From the NCBI RefSeq assembly GCF_013386825.1, contig NZ_JACARC010000034.1, forward strand, positions 250,489 through 314,488: 64,000 nucleotides of DNA, written 5' to 3'. Made by a program: the position numbers and the translations under genes. This DNA comes from Pseudomonas sp. IPO3778. GTDB lineage: Bacteria > Pseudomonadota > Gammaproteobacteria > Pseudomonadales > Pseudomonadaceae. This document shows positions 1 through 8,685 of this stretch, piece by piece. Position 1 is the first letter of the stretch, and the number at the start of each line of letters is the position of its first letter. The notes beneath the pieces are model-generated. The model ran no database searches and was not told where the DNA came from. It worked only from the letters and a program-made list of their open reading frames with translations.

Positions 1-303
1 CACTTTGTGGGCCAGGGCGCGTTCGGGCAGCAGGTCGAGGATGGTTTTCAGGGCACCGGAAAACGAGGCCTTGTACACCGGCGTAGCGATCACCAGGCCA
101 TCGGCATTCGCCACCTGCTCCAGCAGGTCGATGATCTTCGGGCTGTCGAACCGTGCGTGCAGCAAGTCTTCGGCCGGGAAGTCCCGTATCTGATAACTCA
201 CCACTTCCACGCCTTGTTGCTGCAGCCAGTTGCGGGTGTGATCCAGCAAGACCCCGGACCGGGAACGTTGGCTGGGGCTACCACCAAGTGTTACGACCAG
301 CAT
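1..303 (-). CDS. ssuE: NADPH-dependent FMN reductase SsuE (3' part lies outside the window)
   Basis: The first 101 codons of a flavodoxin-fold FMN reductase are present; the gene runs off the left edge. The start MLVVTLGGSPSQRSRSG carries the GSPS-x-RS phosphate-binding loop of SsuE, and ATPVYKASFSG is the typical flavin-contact segment. SsuE reduces FMN with NADPH and passes it to the alkanesulfonate monooxygenase SsuD, which frees sulfite from organosulfonates in sulfate starvation. The start has an AAAGGAA ribosome site. lsfA lies upstream on the same strand, as in the P. putida ssu region (recalled knowledge), but a strong terminator and a REP doublet separate the two, so they probably have separate transcripts. 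Confidence 0.9.
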   Translation of the reverse strand, partial: MLVVTLGGSPSQRSRSGVLLDHTRNWLQQQGVEVVSYQIRDFPAEDLLHARFDSPKIIDLLEQVANADGLVIATPVYKASFSGALKTILDLLPERALAHKV

Positions 304-456
304 GTAGGAAATTCCTTTGGAAAGTGTCGGCGGTTCGCTATGTGGCGATGGCGCCAAGATGGAACAGACCATATCAGCCAATTTATATATCTATAAATCT
401 TATTTTTTCATTTGTTTATTCTTTAAATGCATATACCGCTCACTAAACTCCAGGCA

Positions 457-482
457 TAAAAAAAGGCCGTCGAAACGGCCTT
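457..482 (-). terminator. Rho-independent terminator downstream of lsfA
   Basis: An 8-bp stem (463-470 with 475-482) closes a CGAA tetraloop and is followed on the minus strand by a run of about eight T. It lies after the REP doublet that follows lsfA and before ssuE. Confidence 0.85.
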
Positions 483-537
483 AAAACCCCTGCTTTGTGA
501 GACGGTTTGCAGCATGAACTCTTTGTTGCCTGCCAGG

Positions 538-612
538 CCGCCATCGCGGGCAAGCCCGCTCCCACAGGGGAATGCGATCAACTGTGGGAGCCGGGCTTGC
601 CCGCGATGGCGG
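538..612. repeat. REP doublet (REPIN), GCGGGCAAGCCCG type
   Basis: Two inverted copies of a REP element, each with core CGCGGGCAAGCCCG followed by CTCCCACA, are separated by a short spacer just after the lsfA stop codon. The same sequence type recurs at 7587-7652. Confidence 0.85.
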
Positions 613-620
613 TATCAGCC

Positions 621-1259
621 TTAACGGTTTGGTTGAGGTGTAAGCCGCAGATACGGCTTCACCGCCCGGTAGCCCTTCGGAAAGCGCTTCTTGATCTCTT
701 CCTCGTCCTTGAGCGACGGCACGATCACCACCTCGTCACCGTCCTGCCAGTTGGCCGGGGTGGCGACTTTGTGGGTGTCGGTCAGTTGCAACGAGTCGAT
801 CACCCGCAGGATTTCATGGAAGTTGCGGCCGGTACTGGCCGGGTAGGTAATGGTCAGGCGAATCTTTTTGTTCGGATCAATCACGAACAGCGAACGTACG
901 GTGAGGGTGTCACTGGCGTTCGGGTGGATCAGGTCGTACAGGTCGGAGACCTTGCGGTCTGCATCGGCCAGGATCGGGAAGTTGACGACGGTGTTCTGGG
1001 TTTCGTTGATGTCTTCAATCCACTTGTGGTGCGAGTCCACCGGGTCGACCGACAGGGCAATGGCCTTGACGCCGCGCTGGGCGAATTCATCTTTCAGCTT
1101 GGCGGTAAAGCCCAGCTCGGTGGTGCACACCGGGGTGAAGTCCGCGGGGTGGGAAAACAGCACGCCCCAGCTATCGCCCAGCCACTCGTGAAAGCGAATC
1201 TTGCCGGCGCTGGAATCCTGTTCAAAGTCGGGGGCGATGTCGCCCAGTCTGAGGCTCAT
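621..1259 (-). CDS. lsfA: 1-Cys peroxiredoxin LsfA (Prx6 family)
   Basis: A 212-residue peroxiredoxin that reduces hydrogen peroxide and organic hydroperoxides. The peroxidatic cysteine is Cys45 in DFTPVCTTE. The long C-terminal part, with the YPASTGRNF and KGYRAVKPYLR segments, is typical of the Prx6 subfamily, whose members lack a resolving cysteine. The length matches the family (about 210-220). In Pseudomonas, LsfA is known as a sulfate-starvation-induced protein encoded next to the ssu genes, and ssuE follows here. The start has an AGGAG site at good spacing. A REP doublet and a terminator follow the gene. Confidence 0.93.
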   Translation of the reverse strand: MSLRLGDIAPDFEQDSSAGKIRFHEWLGDSWGVLFSHPADFTPVCTTELGFTAKLKDEFAQRGVKAIALSVDPVDSHHKWIEDINETQNTVVNFPILADADRKVSDLYDLIHPNASDTLTVRSLFVIDPNKKIRLTITYPASTGRNFHEILRVIDSLQLTDTHKVATPANWQDGDEVVIVPSLKDEEEIKKRFPKGYRAVKPYLRLTPQPNR

Positions 1260-1498
1260 GGTGTGGCTCCTGATGAGTGCTTATGGAAACCACTGTGCCT
1301 GCGTTGCGGATTATTTAAAAAGAATAAATATCGATTTATCTAGACGATAAAAGAATATTAAAAATCTATTCATTGGAAAGTCGAACGGGCGAAGCGCACC
1401 ATTCTCTTCAAGGTTCGAGAAGGCCTTGAGACGCTGTACAAAGAGGGGTTCAGGAAGGGCTTGCGGGGGTTGAGCCCGACTTGAAAAGTAAAGCACCC

Positions 1499-1519
1499 TG
1501 CCCGGCATTGCGCCGGGCA
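1499..1519 (-). terminator. Stem-loop terminator after the OprD-family porin
   Basis: A perfect 8-bp stem (TGCCCGGC with GCCGGGCA) and 5-base loop lie about 13 bp after the porin stop. The following T tract on the minus strand is weak, so termination may be partial. Confidence 0.6.
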
Positions 1520-1532
1520 AGGTTTTACGCTC

Positions 1533-2876
1533 TTACTTGAACGCGTAGGTGTAGCTGAGGATTACGCGGTTTTCGTCCTGGTCGCGAGTACTTGCCAGGT
1601 CGGTACGCCACATGGCGTTTTTCCAGGCAACGCCCAGGTTTTTCAGCGGACCTTCTGGAACAACGTAGGCCAGAGTCAAGTCACGCTCCCACTCGGTTTT
1701 TTCACCGGCGGCGGTATCGATGTTGTTGCCACGCAGGTAAACCACACCGGCGGTGAGGCCAGGTACGCCAACCTTGGCGAAGTCGTACGCGTAGCGAGCT
1801 TGCCAGGTACGCTCGCCGGCACGGGCGAACTTCTGGATCTGCATGTCAGTGGTGGTGCTGTTCGACGAGCCGTCACCTTGGTTCAACCAAGGGAAGTCGC
1901 TATCGCCCTTGGTGTACTGGTAACCAGCGCCAAAGGTGTGACCGGCAACCGAGTACAACGCCAGGTAGCTGTACAGGTCGTTGTCGACTTTACCCTTGGT
2001 GGTCGTGTTGCCGTAGAAACCGGTGGTGTAGTAACCGGCAGTATCACCGTTGGCACCGTTGTCGCGGCTGCGGTAGTAACGCAGGTCACTTTTCAGAGTG
2101 CCTGGACCGATTGCCCAGTTGTGGACCAAGCCCAGGAAGTTCTGCGCGTAGAAGTCCTTCAGTTCGCCGTAGTAGTACGAAGCAGTCAGGTCTTTGGTGA
2201 TTTTGTAGTCAGCACCGGCGTAGTAGAACTTGTTGACGAAGTTACCCGCGTCATAGTTCGAGCTGCCGTTGGCACCTGCCAGCGACAAACCTTCGTTGTT
2301 GCTGGAGTTACGACCTTTGGAATGCTCGATCTGACCGGCAGTCAGGGTCAGGTCCTTGATCTCGTTCGAAGAGATCTCGCCACCCTGGAAGGTTTGTGGC
2401 AGCAGACGACCGTCGTTGGTCTTGATCACCGGGTTGTTCGGCTGCAAGGTACCGATTTTCAGCACGGTCTGGGAGATCTTGACCTTACCGGTCACGCCCA
2501 GGCTGGCGAAATCGTTAACGGCTTTGTTGCCATCACTTGGGAATACGGTGCCGCCGGAAGCAGTACCGGTGTAGTTACCGTGGTTTTCACGGCTGGAATC
2601 CAGACGTACGCCGTACAGGCCGATAGCATCAAGACCGAAGCCTACAGTGCCCTGGGTAAAACCAGAGATGAAGCGCAGGTCGAAACCCTGGCCCCATTCA
2701 GCGTTTTTGCTGCGGGTGTTGGACGTTTTAGAAGGAACGCCATCACGGTTGTCGGTGTTGATATAAAAGTTGCGCAGGCCAAGGGTGATCTTGCTGTCAT
2801 CGATGAAACCTGCGGCGCCTGCTTGTTGAGCGATTGCCCCCAAAGCTACGGCCAACGCCAATGTTGACTTCTTCAT
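1533..2876 (-). CDS. OprD-family outer membrane porin (OprE/OprQ-like)
   Basis: A 447-residue outer membrane protein with a classic signal peptide (MKKSTLALAVALGAIAQQAGA) and a mature start GFIDDSKITLGLRNFY, which is the hallmark of the Pseudomonas OprD family. The chain has many alternating aromatic beta-strands and ends in Lys after YTYAF, so the penultimate residue is the usual terminal Phe. Family members form 18-stranded monomeric channels for amino acids, peptides or organic acids. The substrate cannot be read from sequence; OprE/OprQ-type members are the nearest I recall. The start has a strong GAGAGGAG site. The 594-bp region upstream carries inverted repeats that could be regulatory. 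Confidence 0.88.
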   Translation of the reverse strand: MKKSTLALAVALGAIAQQAGAAGFIDDSKITLGLRNFYINTDNRDGVPSKTSNTRSKNAEWGQGFDLRFISGFTQGTVGFGLDAIGLYGVRLDSSRENHGNYTGTASGGTVFPSDGNKAVNDFASLGVTGKVKISQTVLKIGTLQPNNPVIKTNDGRLLPQTFQGGEISSNEIKDLTLTAGQIEHSKGRNSSNNEGLSLAGANGSSNYDAGNFVNKFYYAGADYKITKDLTASYYYGELKDFYAQNFLGLVHNWAIGPGTLKSDLRYYRSRDNGANGDTAGYYTTGFYGNTTTKGKVDNDLYSYLALYSVAGHTFGAGYQYTKGDSDFPWLNQGDGSSNSTTTDMQIQKFARAGERTWQARYAYDFAKVGVPGLTAGVVYLRGNNIDTAAGEKTEWERDLTLAYVVPEGPLKNLGVAWKNAMWRTDLASTRDQDENRVILSYTYAFK

Positions 2877-3437
2877 GTACCGCTCCTCTCATTTCTAATT
2901 TTTGTATTTCTTAGGTCTCGGGTCTGACGCCCTCGATCCACAGATGCGCGATTAGCGCCGGATAGTGACTGACAAGTCAATCGTAACCTTGTGTGTCTAC
3001 TACTTTCGTCTAACCGCAGTTAATTTGGTCCTTGCAGGGTAATGAGTTTTTCATACACCCAAAAAGAATTGTTTCATCCTTTTTCATACGATTCAGGAAT
3101 AACGCTTTCCATGGAGCGGCCAAGCCGTTAAGGCGACACCGCTCCATAAGGGTGTTCCAGAAAAGTATGTCTCTACGTTTTTTTAGATCGTTTTGTGTTG
3201 ACCAAAATGGGTCATACGTCACTCACGATCAAAAACGCGACGCCATCATGGCCAAACGCACATCATTCCGTCAATTTGTTACAGTTTTTGTGTCGACGAT
3301 TTTTTTTGCCGTCCCAGCAATCCACCTCACCGTACGCGGCGATAATGTCACTTTGATGTCAATTGTGTGGATAAATAAACAAATCCGGCCTGTGACGTCA
3401 CTGCACCCGCCCCGGATGCAGGACTCGCCAAATTGAC
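2877..3437. other. Long intergenic region with nested inverted repeats
   Basis: No convincing gene lies between argA and the porin. The region is AT-richer than its surroundings. It holds a 9-bp inverted repeat (3111-3119 with 3139-3147) enclosing a smaller GCC/GGC hairpin. It also holds an imperfect palindrome at about 3176-3238 with outer arms ending in GATCG/CGATC and a central TGACC-AAAAT-GGGTCA repeat. It should include the porin promoter; the palindromes could be operators or an RNA fold. Confidence 0.4.
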
Positions 3438-3462
3438 AGGCGAGAGGATTGCCCCCTCGCCT
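3438..3462 (-). terminator. Candidate terminator after argA
   Basis: A 7-bp stem AGGCGAG/CTCGCCT starts 9 bp after the argA stop. It is followed on the minus strand by a short AT-rich stretch rather than a strong T run. Confidence 0.5.
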
Positions 3463-3470
3463 CTTCAGGC

Positions 3471-4769
3471 TTACAACGCCTTTTCGAAAATCTTCGAATT
3501 GCGCTGATAGTTGTACAACGAAGCCCGCGCCGACGGCAGGCGGTCGACTGTACTCGGCACAAAACCACGCTCGCGAAACCAGTGGGCCGTACGGGTAGTG
3601 AGCACGAACAACGTCTTCAACCCTTGGGCCCGGGCACGGGTCTCGATGCGCTCCAGCAGTTCGTCGCCGCGACCGCCATGGCGGTATTCCGGGTTCACTG
3701 CCAGGCACGCCAGCTCGCCTGCGTCGGAGTCGGCGATCTGATACAGCGCCGCACAGGCGATGATCATGCCTTCACGTTCCACCACGCTGAACTGCTCGAT
3801 TTCCCGCTCCAGCACTTCCCGGGAACGACGCACCAGAATCCCCTGCTCTTCCAGCGGACTGATCAGGTCCAGCAAGCCGCCGACGTCTTCAATCGCCGCT
3901 TCACGCACCAGTTCGAACTGTTCCTGGGCCACCAGCGTGCCGCCGCCGTCCCGGGTGAACAGCTCGGTCAGCAAGGCACCGTCCTCGGCATAACTGACAA
4001 TATGGCTGCGCCCTACGCCGCCTCGGCAAGCCTCGGCGGCCGCGTCCAGCAGTTCGGCCTGGTAGTTGCTGCCCAAGCGTTGCAGATGTGCGGGCACCTG
4101 TTGCGGCCGCAGCTCACGCACCAAGCGACCGTGTTCGTCGATCAGGCCAAGGTCGGCGCCGAACAGCAGCAACTTGTCCGCGCCCAGGTCGATGGCGGCA
4201 CGGGTGGCGACGTCTTCGCAGGCGAGGTTGAAAATTTCACCGGTGGGCGAGTACCCCAGCGGCGACAGCAGCACGATGGAGCGCTCGTCCAGCAGGCGGT
4301 TGATGCCCTTGCGGTCGACCCGGCGTACTTCGCCGGTGTGGTGATAGTCCACACCTTCCAGCACACCGATCGGGCGCGCCGTCACCAGGTTGCCGCTGGC
4401 CACCCGCAGGCGCGAGCCCTGCATGGGCGAGGACGCCATGTCCATCGACAACCGCGCTTCGATGGCGATGCGCAGATGGCCGACTGCATCGATCACACAC
4501 TCCAGGGTCGCGGCATCGGTGATGCGCAAGCCTTCGTGGTACGCCGGGGTCAGGCCGCGGGCAGCGAGGCGGGTTTCGATTTGCGGGCGCGAACCGTGGA
4601 CCAGCACCAGCCGCACACCCAGGCTGTGGAGCAGCACCAGGTCATGGACAATGTTGCCGAAGTTCGGATGTTCCACACCATCGCCCGGCAGCATGACCAC
4701 AAAGGTGCAGTCGCGGTGGGCATTGATGTAAGGCGAAGCGTGACGAAGCCAATTGACGTATTCGGGCAT
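3471..4769 (-). CDS. argA: Amino-acid N-acetyltransferase (N-acetylglutamate synthase)
   Basis: A 432-residue ArgA that acetylates L-glutamate with acetyl-CoA, the first step of arginine synthesis. The N-terminal two thirds is an amino-acid-kinase-like domain (VLVHGSRPQIE near residues 57-67), which in this family binds the arginine feedback inhibitor. The C-terminal third is a GNAT acetyltransferase domain with the acetyl-CoA loop NPEYRHGGRGDELL at about 358-371. The length matches the family. argE lies upstream on the same strand, 135 bp away, so two arginine genes are neighbours. In several pseudomonads I recall gshA directly beyond argA; here a porin sits there. Confidence 0.95.
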   Translation of the reverse strand: MPEYVNWLRHASPYINAHRDCTFVVMLPGDGVEHPNFGNIVHDLVLLHSLGVRLVLVHGSRPQIETRLAARGLTPAYHEGLRITDAATLECVIDAVGHLRIAIEARLSMDMASSPMQGSRLRVASGNLVTARPIGVLEGVDYHHTGEVRRVDRKGINRLLDERSIVLLSPLGYSPTGEIFNLACEDVATRAAIDLGADKLLLFGADLGLIDEHGRLVRELRPQQVPAHLQRLGSNYQAELLDAAAEACRGGVGRSHIVSYAEDGALLTELFTRDGGGTLVAQEQFELVREAAIEDVGGLLDLISPLEEQGILVRRSREVLEREIEQFSVVEREGMIIACAALYQIADSDAGELACLAVNPEYRHGGRGDELLERIETRARAQGLKTLFVLTTRTAHWFRERGFVPSTVDRLPSARASLYNYQRNSKIFEKAL

Positions 4770-4904
4770 AAAACCTGGGCCTGTAATAAAAAGCAGCCAA
4801 AAAAGGATGAATCATGGAAACGCACAGCGGGCTGTTGGTTATCGTCGGAACAGGCTTGGCGACACGCTCGCTCTCCTTCTATGTACGGATGGGCAGGGGT
4901 TAAT

Positions 4905-6053
4905 TTATGCGGGTTTCAGGCAGTAATGTTGAATCAGTTCCCGCAATAGACGCACTGTAGGCGTCAAGCGTGACATTTCAAGGTACTCGCCGGGCTGGTG
5001 AGCGCAGGCGATATCCCCAGGGCCGAGCACCAGGGTTTCGCAACCAAGGCGCTGAAGATAAGGCGCTTCGGTGCCGAACGCTACTGCTTCAGCGCGATGA
5101 CCGGTCAGTCGTTCAGCCACCCGCACCAACTCGGCATCCTCGGCCTGCTCGAATGGCGGCACTTCCGGAAACAGCGGCGCATAGTCGATCTTCACCTTAT
5201 GGCGTTCGGCCAGGGGTTCGAGCTTCTGCCGGATGGCGGCCCGCAGCACCTGCGGGTCCATACCGGGCAAGGGCCGCAGGTCGAACTCCAGGGAACACTG
5301 GCCGCAGATGCGGTTGGGATTATCGCCACCGTGGATGCAGCCGAAGTTCATCGTGGGTTGCGGCACGCTGAACTGCGGGTTGCGGTATTCGCGCTGCCAC
5401 GCCAGGCGCAGGCCGCGCAGTTCGCCAATGGTGTCGTGCATGGCTTCGAGGGCGCTGTGGCCCAGGCTTGGGTCCGACGAATGGCCGCTGCGCCCGAGAA
5501 TGTCGATGCGCTCCATCATCACGCCTTTATGCAGGCGGATGGGCTTGAGGCCGGTGGGCTCGCCGATCACCGCCGCGCGGCCTAGAGGACGGCCCGCTTC
5601 CGCCAGCGCGCGGGCACCGGCCATTGAGCTTTCTTCATCGCAGGTGGCGAGGATCAGCAGCGGTTGCTTGAAGGGTTGGTCCAACAACGGTTGCACGGCC
5701 TCGATCACCAGCGCAAAAAAGCCCTTCATGTCGCAACTGCCCAGTCCTACCCAGCGGCCGTCGACTTCCGTCAACTTGAGCGGATCGGTCTGCCATAGCG
5801 CGCCGTCGTAAGGCACGGTGTCGCTGTGCCCCGCCAACACCAGGCCACCAGGGCCGGTGCCGAAACTGGCCAACAGGTTGAATTTGCCGGGGCTGACCTG
5901 CTGGATGTCGCAGGCAAAGCCCAAGTCCCCCAGCCAGGTGGCGAGCAAATCGATCACCGGACGGTTGGATTGGTCGAGAGAGGCCTGGGTGCAACTGACC
6001 GAAGGCGCGGCAATCAGCGCGGCGAACTGTTCTTTCATGGACGGTAAAGGCAT
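4905..6053 (-). CDS. argE: Acetylornithine deacetylase ArgE
   Basis: A 382-residue M20-family metallopeptidase that hydrolyses N2-acetylornithine to ornithine in arginine synthesis. Visible metal-site motifs are LAGHSDTVPYDG (His and Asp ligands), GLGSCDMKGF and ATCDEESSMAG (the Glu-Glu pair), and the final His ligand in ACAHQPGEYLE. The chosen ATG at 6053 (MPLPSMKEQF) gives the usual family length. An upstream in-frame extension to 6170 is possible but would overlap the divergent promoter region. The gene is divergent from the CYTH-CHAD gene and lies upstream of argA. Confidence 0.93.
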   Translation of the reverse strand: MPLPSMKEQFAALIAAPSVSCTQASLDQSNRPVIDLLATWLGDLGFACDIQQVSPGKFNLLASFGTGPGGLVLAGHSDTVPYDGALWQTDPLKLTEVDGRWVGLGSCDMKGFFALVIEAVQPLLDQPFKQPLLILATCDEESSMAGARALAEAGRPLGRAAVIGEPTGLKPIRLHKGVMMERIDILGRSGHSSDPSLGHSALEAMHDTIGELRGLRLAWQREYRNPQFSVPQPTMNFGCIHGGDNPNRICGQCSLEFDLRPLPGMDPQVLRAAIRQKLEPLAERHKVKIDYAPLFPEVPPFEQAEDAELVRVAERLTGHRAEAVAFGTEAPYLQRLGCETLVLGPGDIACAHQPGEYLEMSRLTPTVRLLRELIQHYCLKPA

Positions 6054-6211
6054 GCGCTGTCTCTCAACTTCCCGGACGAAACCCATCATAGAGCTATCTG
6101 CGGTGCACAATAAACCGTTGCGGCACGTTGCCGGGCTCAGTCCTGTACACTGCACGACCTTGGCAGCCACACATTTCCCCGGCTGCGCTCCCGATCCTGG
6201 ATTTTCCGGCC

Positions 6212-7579
6212 ATGCAGAAAGAAACCGAAATCAAGCTCCGCGTCAGCCGCGAAACCCTCGCTGCGCTACGTGAGCACCCGTTACTGAAAAAACGCAACAA
6301 AAGTGGCTGGGAACGCCGTGAGTTGATGAACCAGTACTTCGACACGCCGGAGCGCGACCTGGCCCAGGCCAAGGTTGCCCTGCGCCTGCGCAAAGACGGC
6401 GACGAAGTGATCCAGACCCTCAAGACCCGTGGCCAGAGCGTCGCCGGCTTGTCGGAACGCAATGAGTACAACTGGGACCTGGCCAAAGCCAAGCTCGACG
6501 TGAAGAAACTCGACGGCGAATGCTGGCCCGAGCAATTGGCTGAACTGGACAAAAAGACCCTGAAGCCAATATTCACCACGGATTTCGTGCGCGAGCGCGC
6601 CGAAATCGCCTGGGGCCGCGGCAAGGCCAAGGTGGTGATCGAAGCCGCCCTGGACCTGGGCCACGTGGTCGCCGGCAAGCAGAAAGAAGAAATCTGCGAA
6701 CTGGAACTGGAGTTGCGCGAAGGCGACCCGGCCGCCCTGCTGGAGCTGGCCGCTGAACTGGCGGCGACCCTGGCGTTGATGCCATGCGATATCAGCAAGG
6801 CCGAACGTGGCTATCGCCTGTTCGACGCCAACAGCTACTCCCTGAGCCTGCCGGCACCGGTGCTGCACGCCGAGATGCCGCTGGACGACGCGTTCGCCGC
6901 TGTCATGTGGCACCTGTTGGGCAGCAGCCAGCGCCTGGCCGAGCAATACCGTTTCAATGGCCACTGGCGTCTGCTGCAAGACTGGGTGGAAAACCTCGGC
7001 GAACTGCGCGCTCTGCTAGGCAGCCTCGGCCAGGCCGCGCCGCGCCAGTCCACCAGCGAACTGCGTGCCGCACTGGACGCCTTGCTGGAAGACTGGCGCC
7101 CGCTGGTGCAGGCCGGTGACGACGATGAAGACATCCGCAAGGCCGCGCCGGAGCAGTTCGCCGAAGAACTGGAAGACGTGCGCTGGGGCCTGTTCTCCCT
7201 GACCACCTCCCGCTGGCTGCTGGCCCGCACCTGGGCGGCGGAACGCAACGTGCGTGGCAATCGCCAGGGCGCCGCCCAACTCGCCAACTGGCTGCCGCGC
7301 CTGCTGGCCGACGACGCCGTTGCCCTGCAACTGCCGCGCTATCAGCAACAGCCGGAAGACCTGGCCGAGCAACTGCCGCGTATCGAACGCATCCTGGCCT
7401 GGCTGCACCATGCACGCCAGGTGCTGGATATCGCCGAGCTGGACCGTTTGTATGGCGAGCTGAACAAGCTGGCGCACCTGGCCAACCAGCCGATTACCGA
7501 TGAGTCGCTGGATGCGCGGATGCATCAGGCGATCGCGGTTTATCAGAATCGCGCCTGGAAAACCCTGCTGCGTCTGTAA
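6212..7579 (+). CDS. CYTH-CHAD domain protein, inorganic triphosphatase (YgiF-like)
   Basis: A 455-residue cytosolic protein. The N-terminal CYTH domain (about residues 1-200) begins with the signature ExExK as KETEIKL at residues 3-9 and has many paired Arg/Lys/Glu residues of the triphosphate tunnel. The C-terminal half is an alpha-helical CHAD domain rich in His, Arg and Leu, thought to bind polyphosphate. E. coli YgiF of this architecture hydrolyses inorganic tripolyphosphate. The ATG at 6212 was chosen because it starts the CYTH motif; a longer frame from 6128 lacks conserved residues. The gene is divergent from argE and followed by a REP doublet. Confidence 0.85.
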   Translation: MQKETEIKLRVSRETLAALREHPLLKKRNKSGWERRELMNQYFDTPERDLAQAKVALRLRKDGDEVIQTLKTRGQSVAGLSERNEYNWDLAKAKLDVKKLDGECWPEQLAELDKKTLKPIFTTDFVRERAEIAWGRGKAKVVIEAALDLGHVVAGKQKEEICELELELREGDPAALLELAAELAATLALMPCDISKAERGYRLFDANSYSLSLPAPVLHAEMPLDDAFAAVMWHLLGSSQRLAEQYRFNGHWRLLQDWVENLGELRALLGSLGQAAPRQSTSELRAALDALLEDWRPLVQAGDDDEDIRKAAPEQFAEELEDVRWGLFSLTTSRWLLARTWAAERNVRGNRQGAAQLANWLPRLLADDAVALQLPRYQQQPEDLAEQLPRIERILAWLHHARQVLDIAELDRLYGELNKLAHLANQPITDESLDARMHQAIAVYQNRAWKTLLRL

Positions 7580-7586
7580 GATCGCT

Positions 7587-7652
7587 ATCGCGGGCAAGCC
7601 CGGCTCCCACACTGGAATGCATTCCCCTGTGGGAGCCGGGCTTGCCCGCGAT
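7587..7652. repeat. REP doublet (REPIN), GCGGGCAAGCCCG type
   Basis: Inverted arms with core ATCGCGGGCAAGCCCGG and its complement flank a 13-base spacer. It sits between the convergent CYTH-CHAD gene and the Lrp-type regulator and is nearly identical in its arms to the doublet at 538-612. Confidence 0.88.
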
Positions 7653-7661
7653 GGGCCTCCC

Positions 7662-8135
7662 CTATCCGCGCAAAACCGGCAGGCTGGTGGTGGACTTGAT
7701 CTCCGACAAGGCCACTATCGAGTTGACCTCCTGGATCCCCGGCACCATCGACAGTTTTTCGAAGAAAAACCGCTCATACGCCTCAATGTCCGATGTGACG
7801 ATCCGCAGTAAAAAATCCACCGCCCCCATCAGCACATAACATTCCAGCACTTCCGGGAAGCCGCGAATCGCCTCGGTGAATTCCGTGAAGTTGGAACGGC
7901 CGTGGGCGTTGAGTTTTACCTCGGCGAAAATCTGCGTGTTGAGGCCGATTTTCTTGCGATCCAGCAAGGTGACCTGGCCGCGAATCACGCCCTCCTCTTT
8001 GAGCCGCTGAATCCGACGCCAGCAGGGCGACTGTGACAAGCCCACCTGTTCGGCGATCTGCGCGCTGGAAAGCGAAGCGTCTTCCTGCAACAGCGCCAGG
8101 ATGCGCCGGTCGTACACGTCCAACTCACTGTGCAT
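7662..8135 (-). CDS. Lrp/AsnC-family transcriptional regulator
   Basis: A 157-residue regulator with an N-terminal helix-turn-helix (about residues 4-60; SSAQIAEQVGLSQSPCWRRI is the recognition region) and a C-terminal RAM (ACT-like) effector domain that normally binds an amino acid and sets the oligomer state. Its sequence differs from Pseudomonas Lrp and BkdR as I remember them, so it is a separate paralogue of unknown effector. The ATG at 8135 is preferred to a TTG four codons upstream. It is divergently arranged with the ACT-like gene at 8263, a likely target. Confidence 0.88.
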   Translation of the reverse strand: MHSELDVYDRRILALLQEDASLSSAQIAEQVGLSQSPCWRRIQRLKEEGVIRGQVTLLDRKKIGLNTQIFAEVKLNAHGRSNFTEFTEAIRGFPEVLECYVLMGAVDFLLRIVTSDIEAYERFFFEKLSMVPGIQEVNSIVALSEIKSTTSLPVLRG

Positions 8136-8262
8136 AGAAATACCCAATAATCATGCTTTGTAGAATTGTATGATTCTCTTATAAGCCAATACGGGCTTTT
8201 TTAGATAAGAAATCTCCCGCGCCGAATGTAAAAATTTCTCCAGTCGAATCCGGAGAATCATC

Positions 8263-8601
8263 ATGCACGTCGTCGAAGCCGCCAGCCCCGCCCCACGCGT
8301 CGATGCCTGGGCCGTCAGCAATGCCCACTGCCAGGCGCACTATCAAATCCTCGCCGAGGCGGAGCCCGACCTGTTATGCCGGGTGCTCAACTATTTTGCC
8401 CTGCAGTTCCTGATTCCTGTCCACGTGAACGTGCAGCGCGAAGAAGACGTGCTGGCGATCGATATCATCGTGGATGGCCTGAGCTGGCATCGGGCCCAGG
8501 TGATCGGTGAAAAACTTCGTAACCTGATCAGCGTGTGCTCGCTGGAGCTGCATCCGGCTGAGGCTGCGCGGCCTGCGGCGATGCAGGCGGCCGGTCAGTA
8601 A
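8263..8601 (+). CDS. Small ACT-like hypothetical protein divergent from the Lrp-type regulator
   Basis: A 112-residue soluble protein with a good GGAGAA ribosome site. The core (about residues 30-95) reads like a beta-alpha-beta-beta-alpha-beta ferredoxin fold, with strands VHVNVQREE and VLAIDIIVDG, a helix HRAQVIGEKLRNL and a strand SVCSLEL. This resembles ACT domains such as the small subunit of acetolactate synthase. No catalytic motif is visible. It shares its 127-bp upstream region with the divergent Lrp-type gene, which suggests a linked amino-acid-sensing role. The function is not established. Confidence 0.75.
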   Translation: MHVVEAASPAPRVDAWAVSNAHCQAHYQILAEAEPDLLCRVLNYFALQFLIPVHVNVQREEDVLAIDIIVDGLSWHRAQVIGEKLRNLISVCSLELHPAEAARPAAMQAAGQ

Positions 8602-8685
8602 AAGCCTGCAATAAACCCCGGAGGCCGGAGCGCAAAGGGTGACTAGCCTGAGGACTACACCTCACCGTTGCCCAGGAACGTCGCC

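Noticed and set aside
1311..1520. A 69-codon open frame on the minus strand between lsfA and the porin
   Set aside because: It contains the porin's terminator hairpin, has a composition unlike the neighbouring proteins and no good ribosome site, so it is most likely chance.
3249..3436. A possible 62-residue protein with a signal-like start (MAKRTSFRQFV...)
   Set aside because: There is no ribosome site before the ATG and the C-terminal half is of chance composition; the frame also runs through an AT-rich palindromic region.
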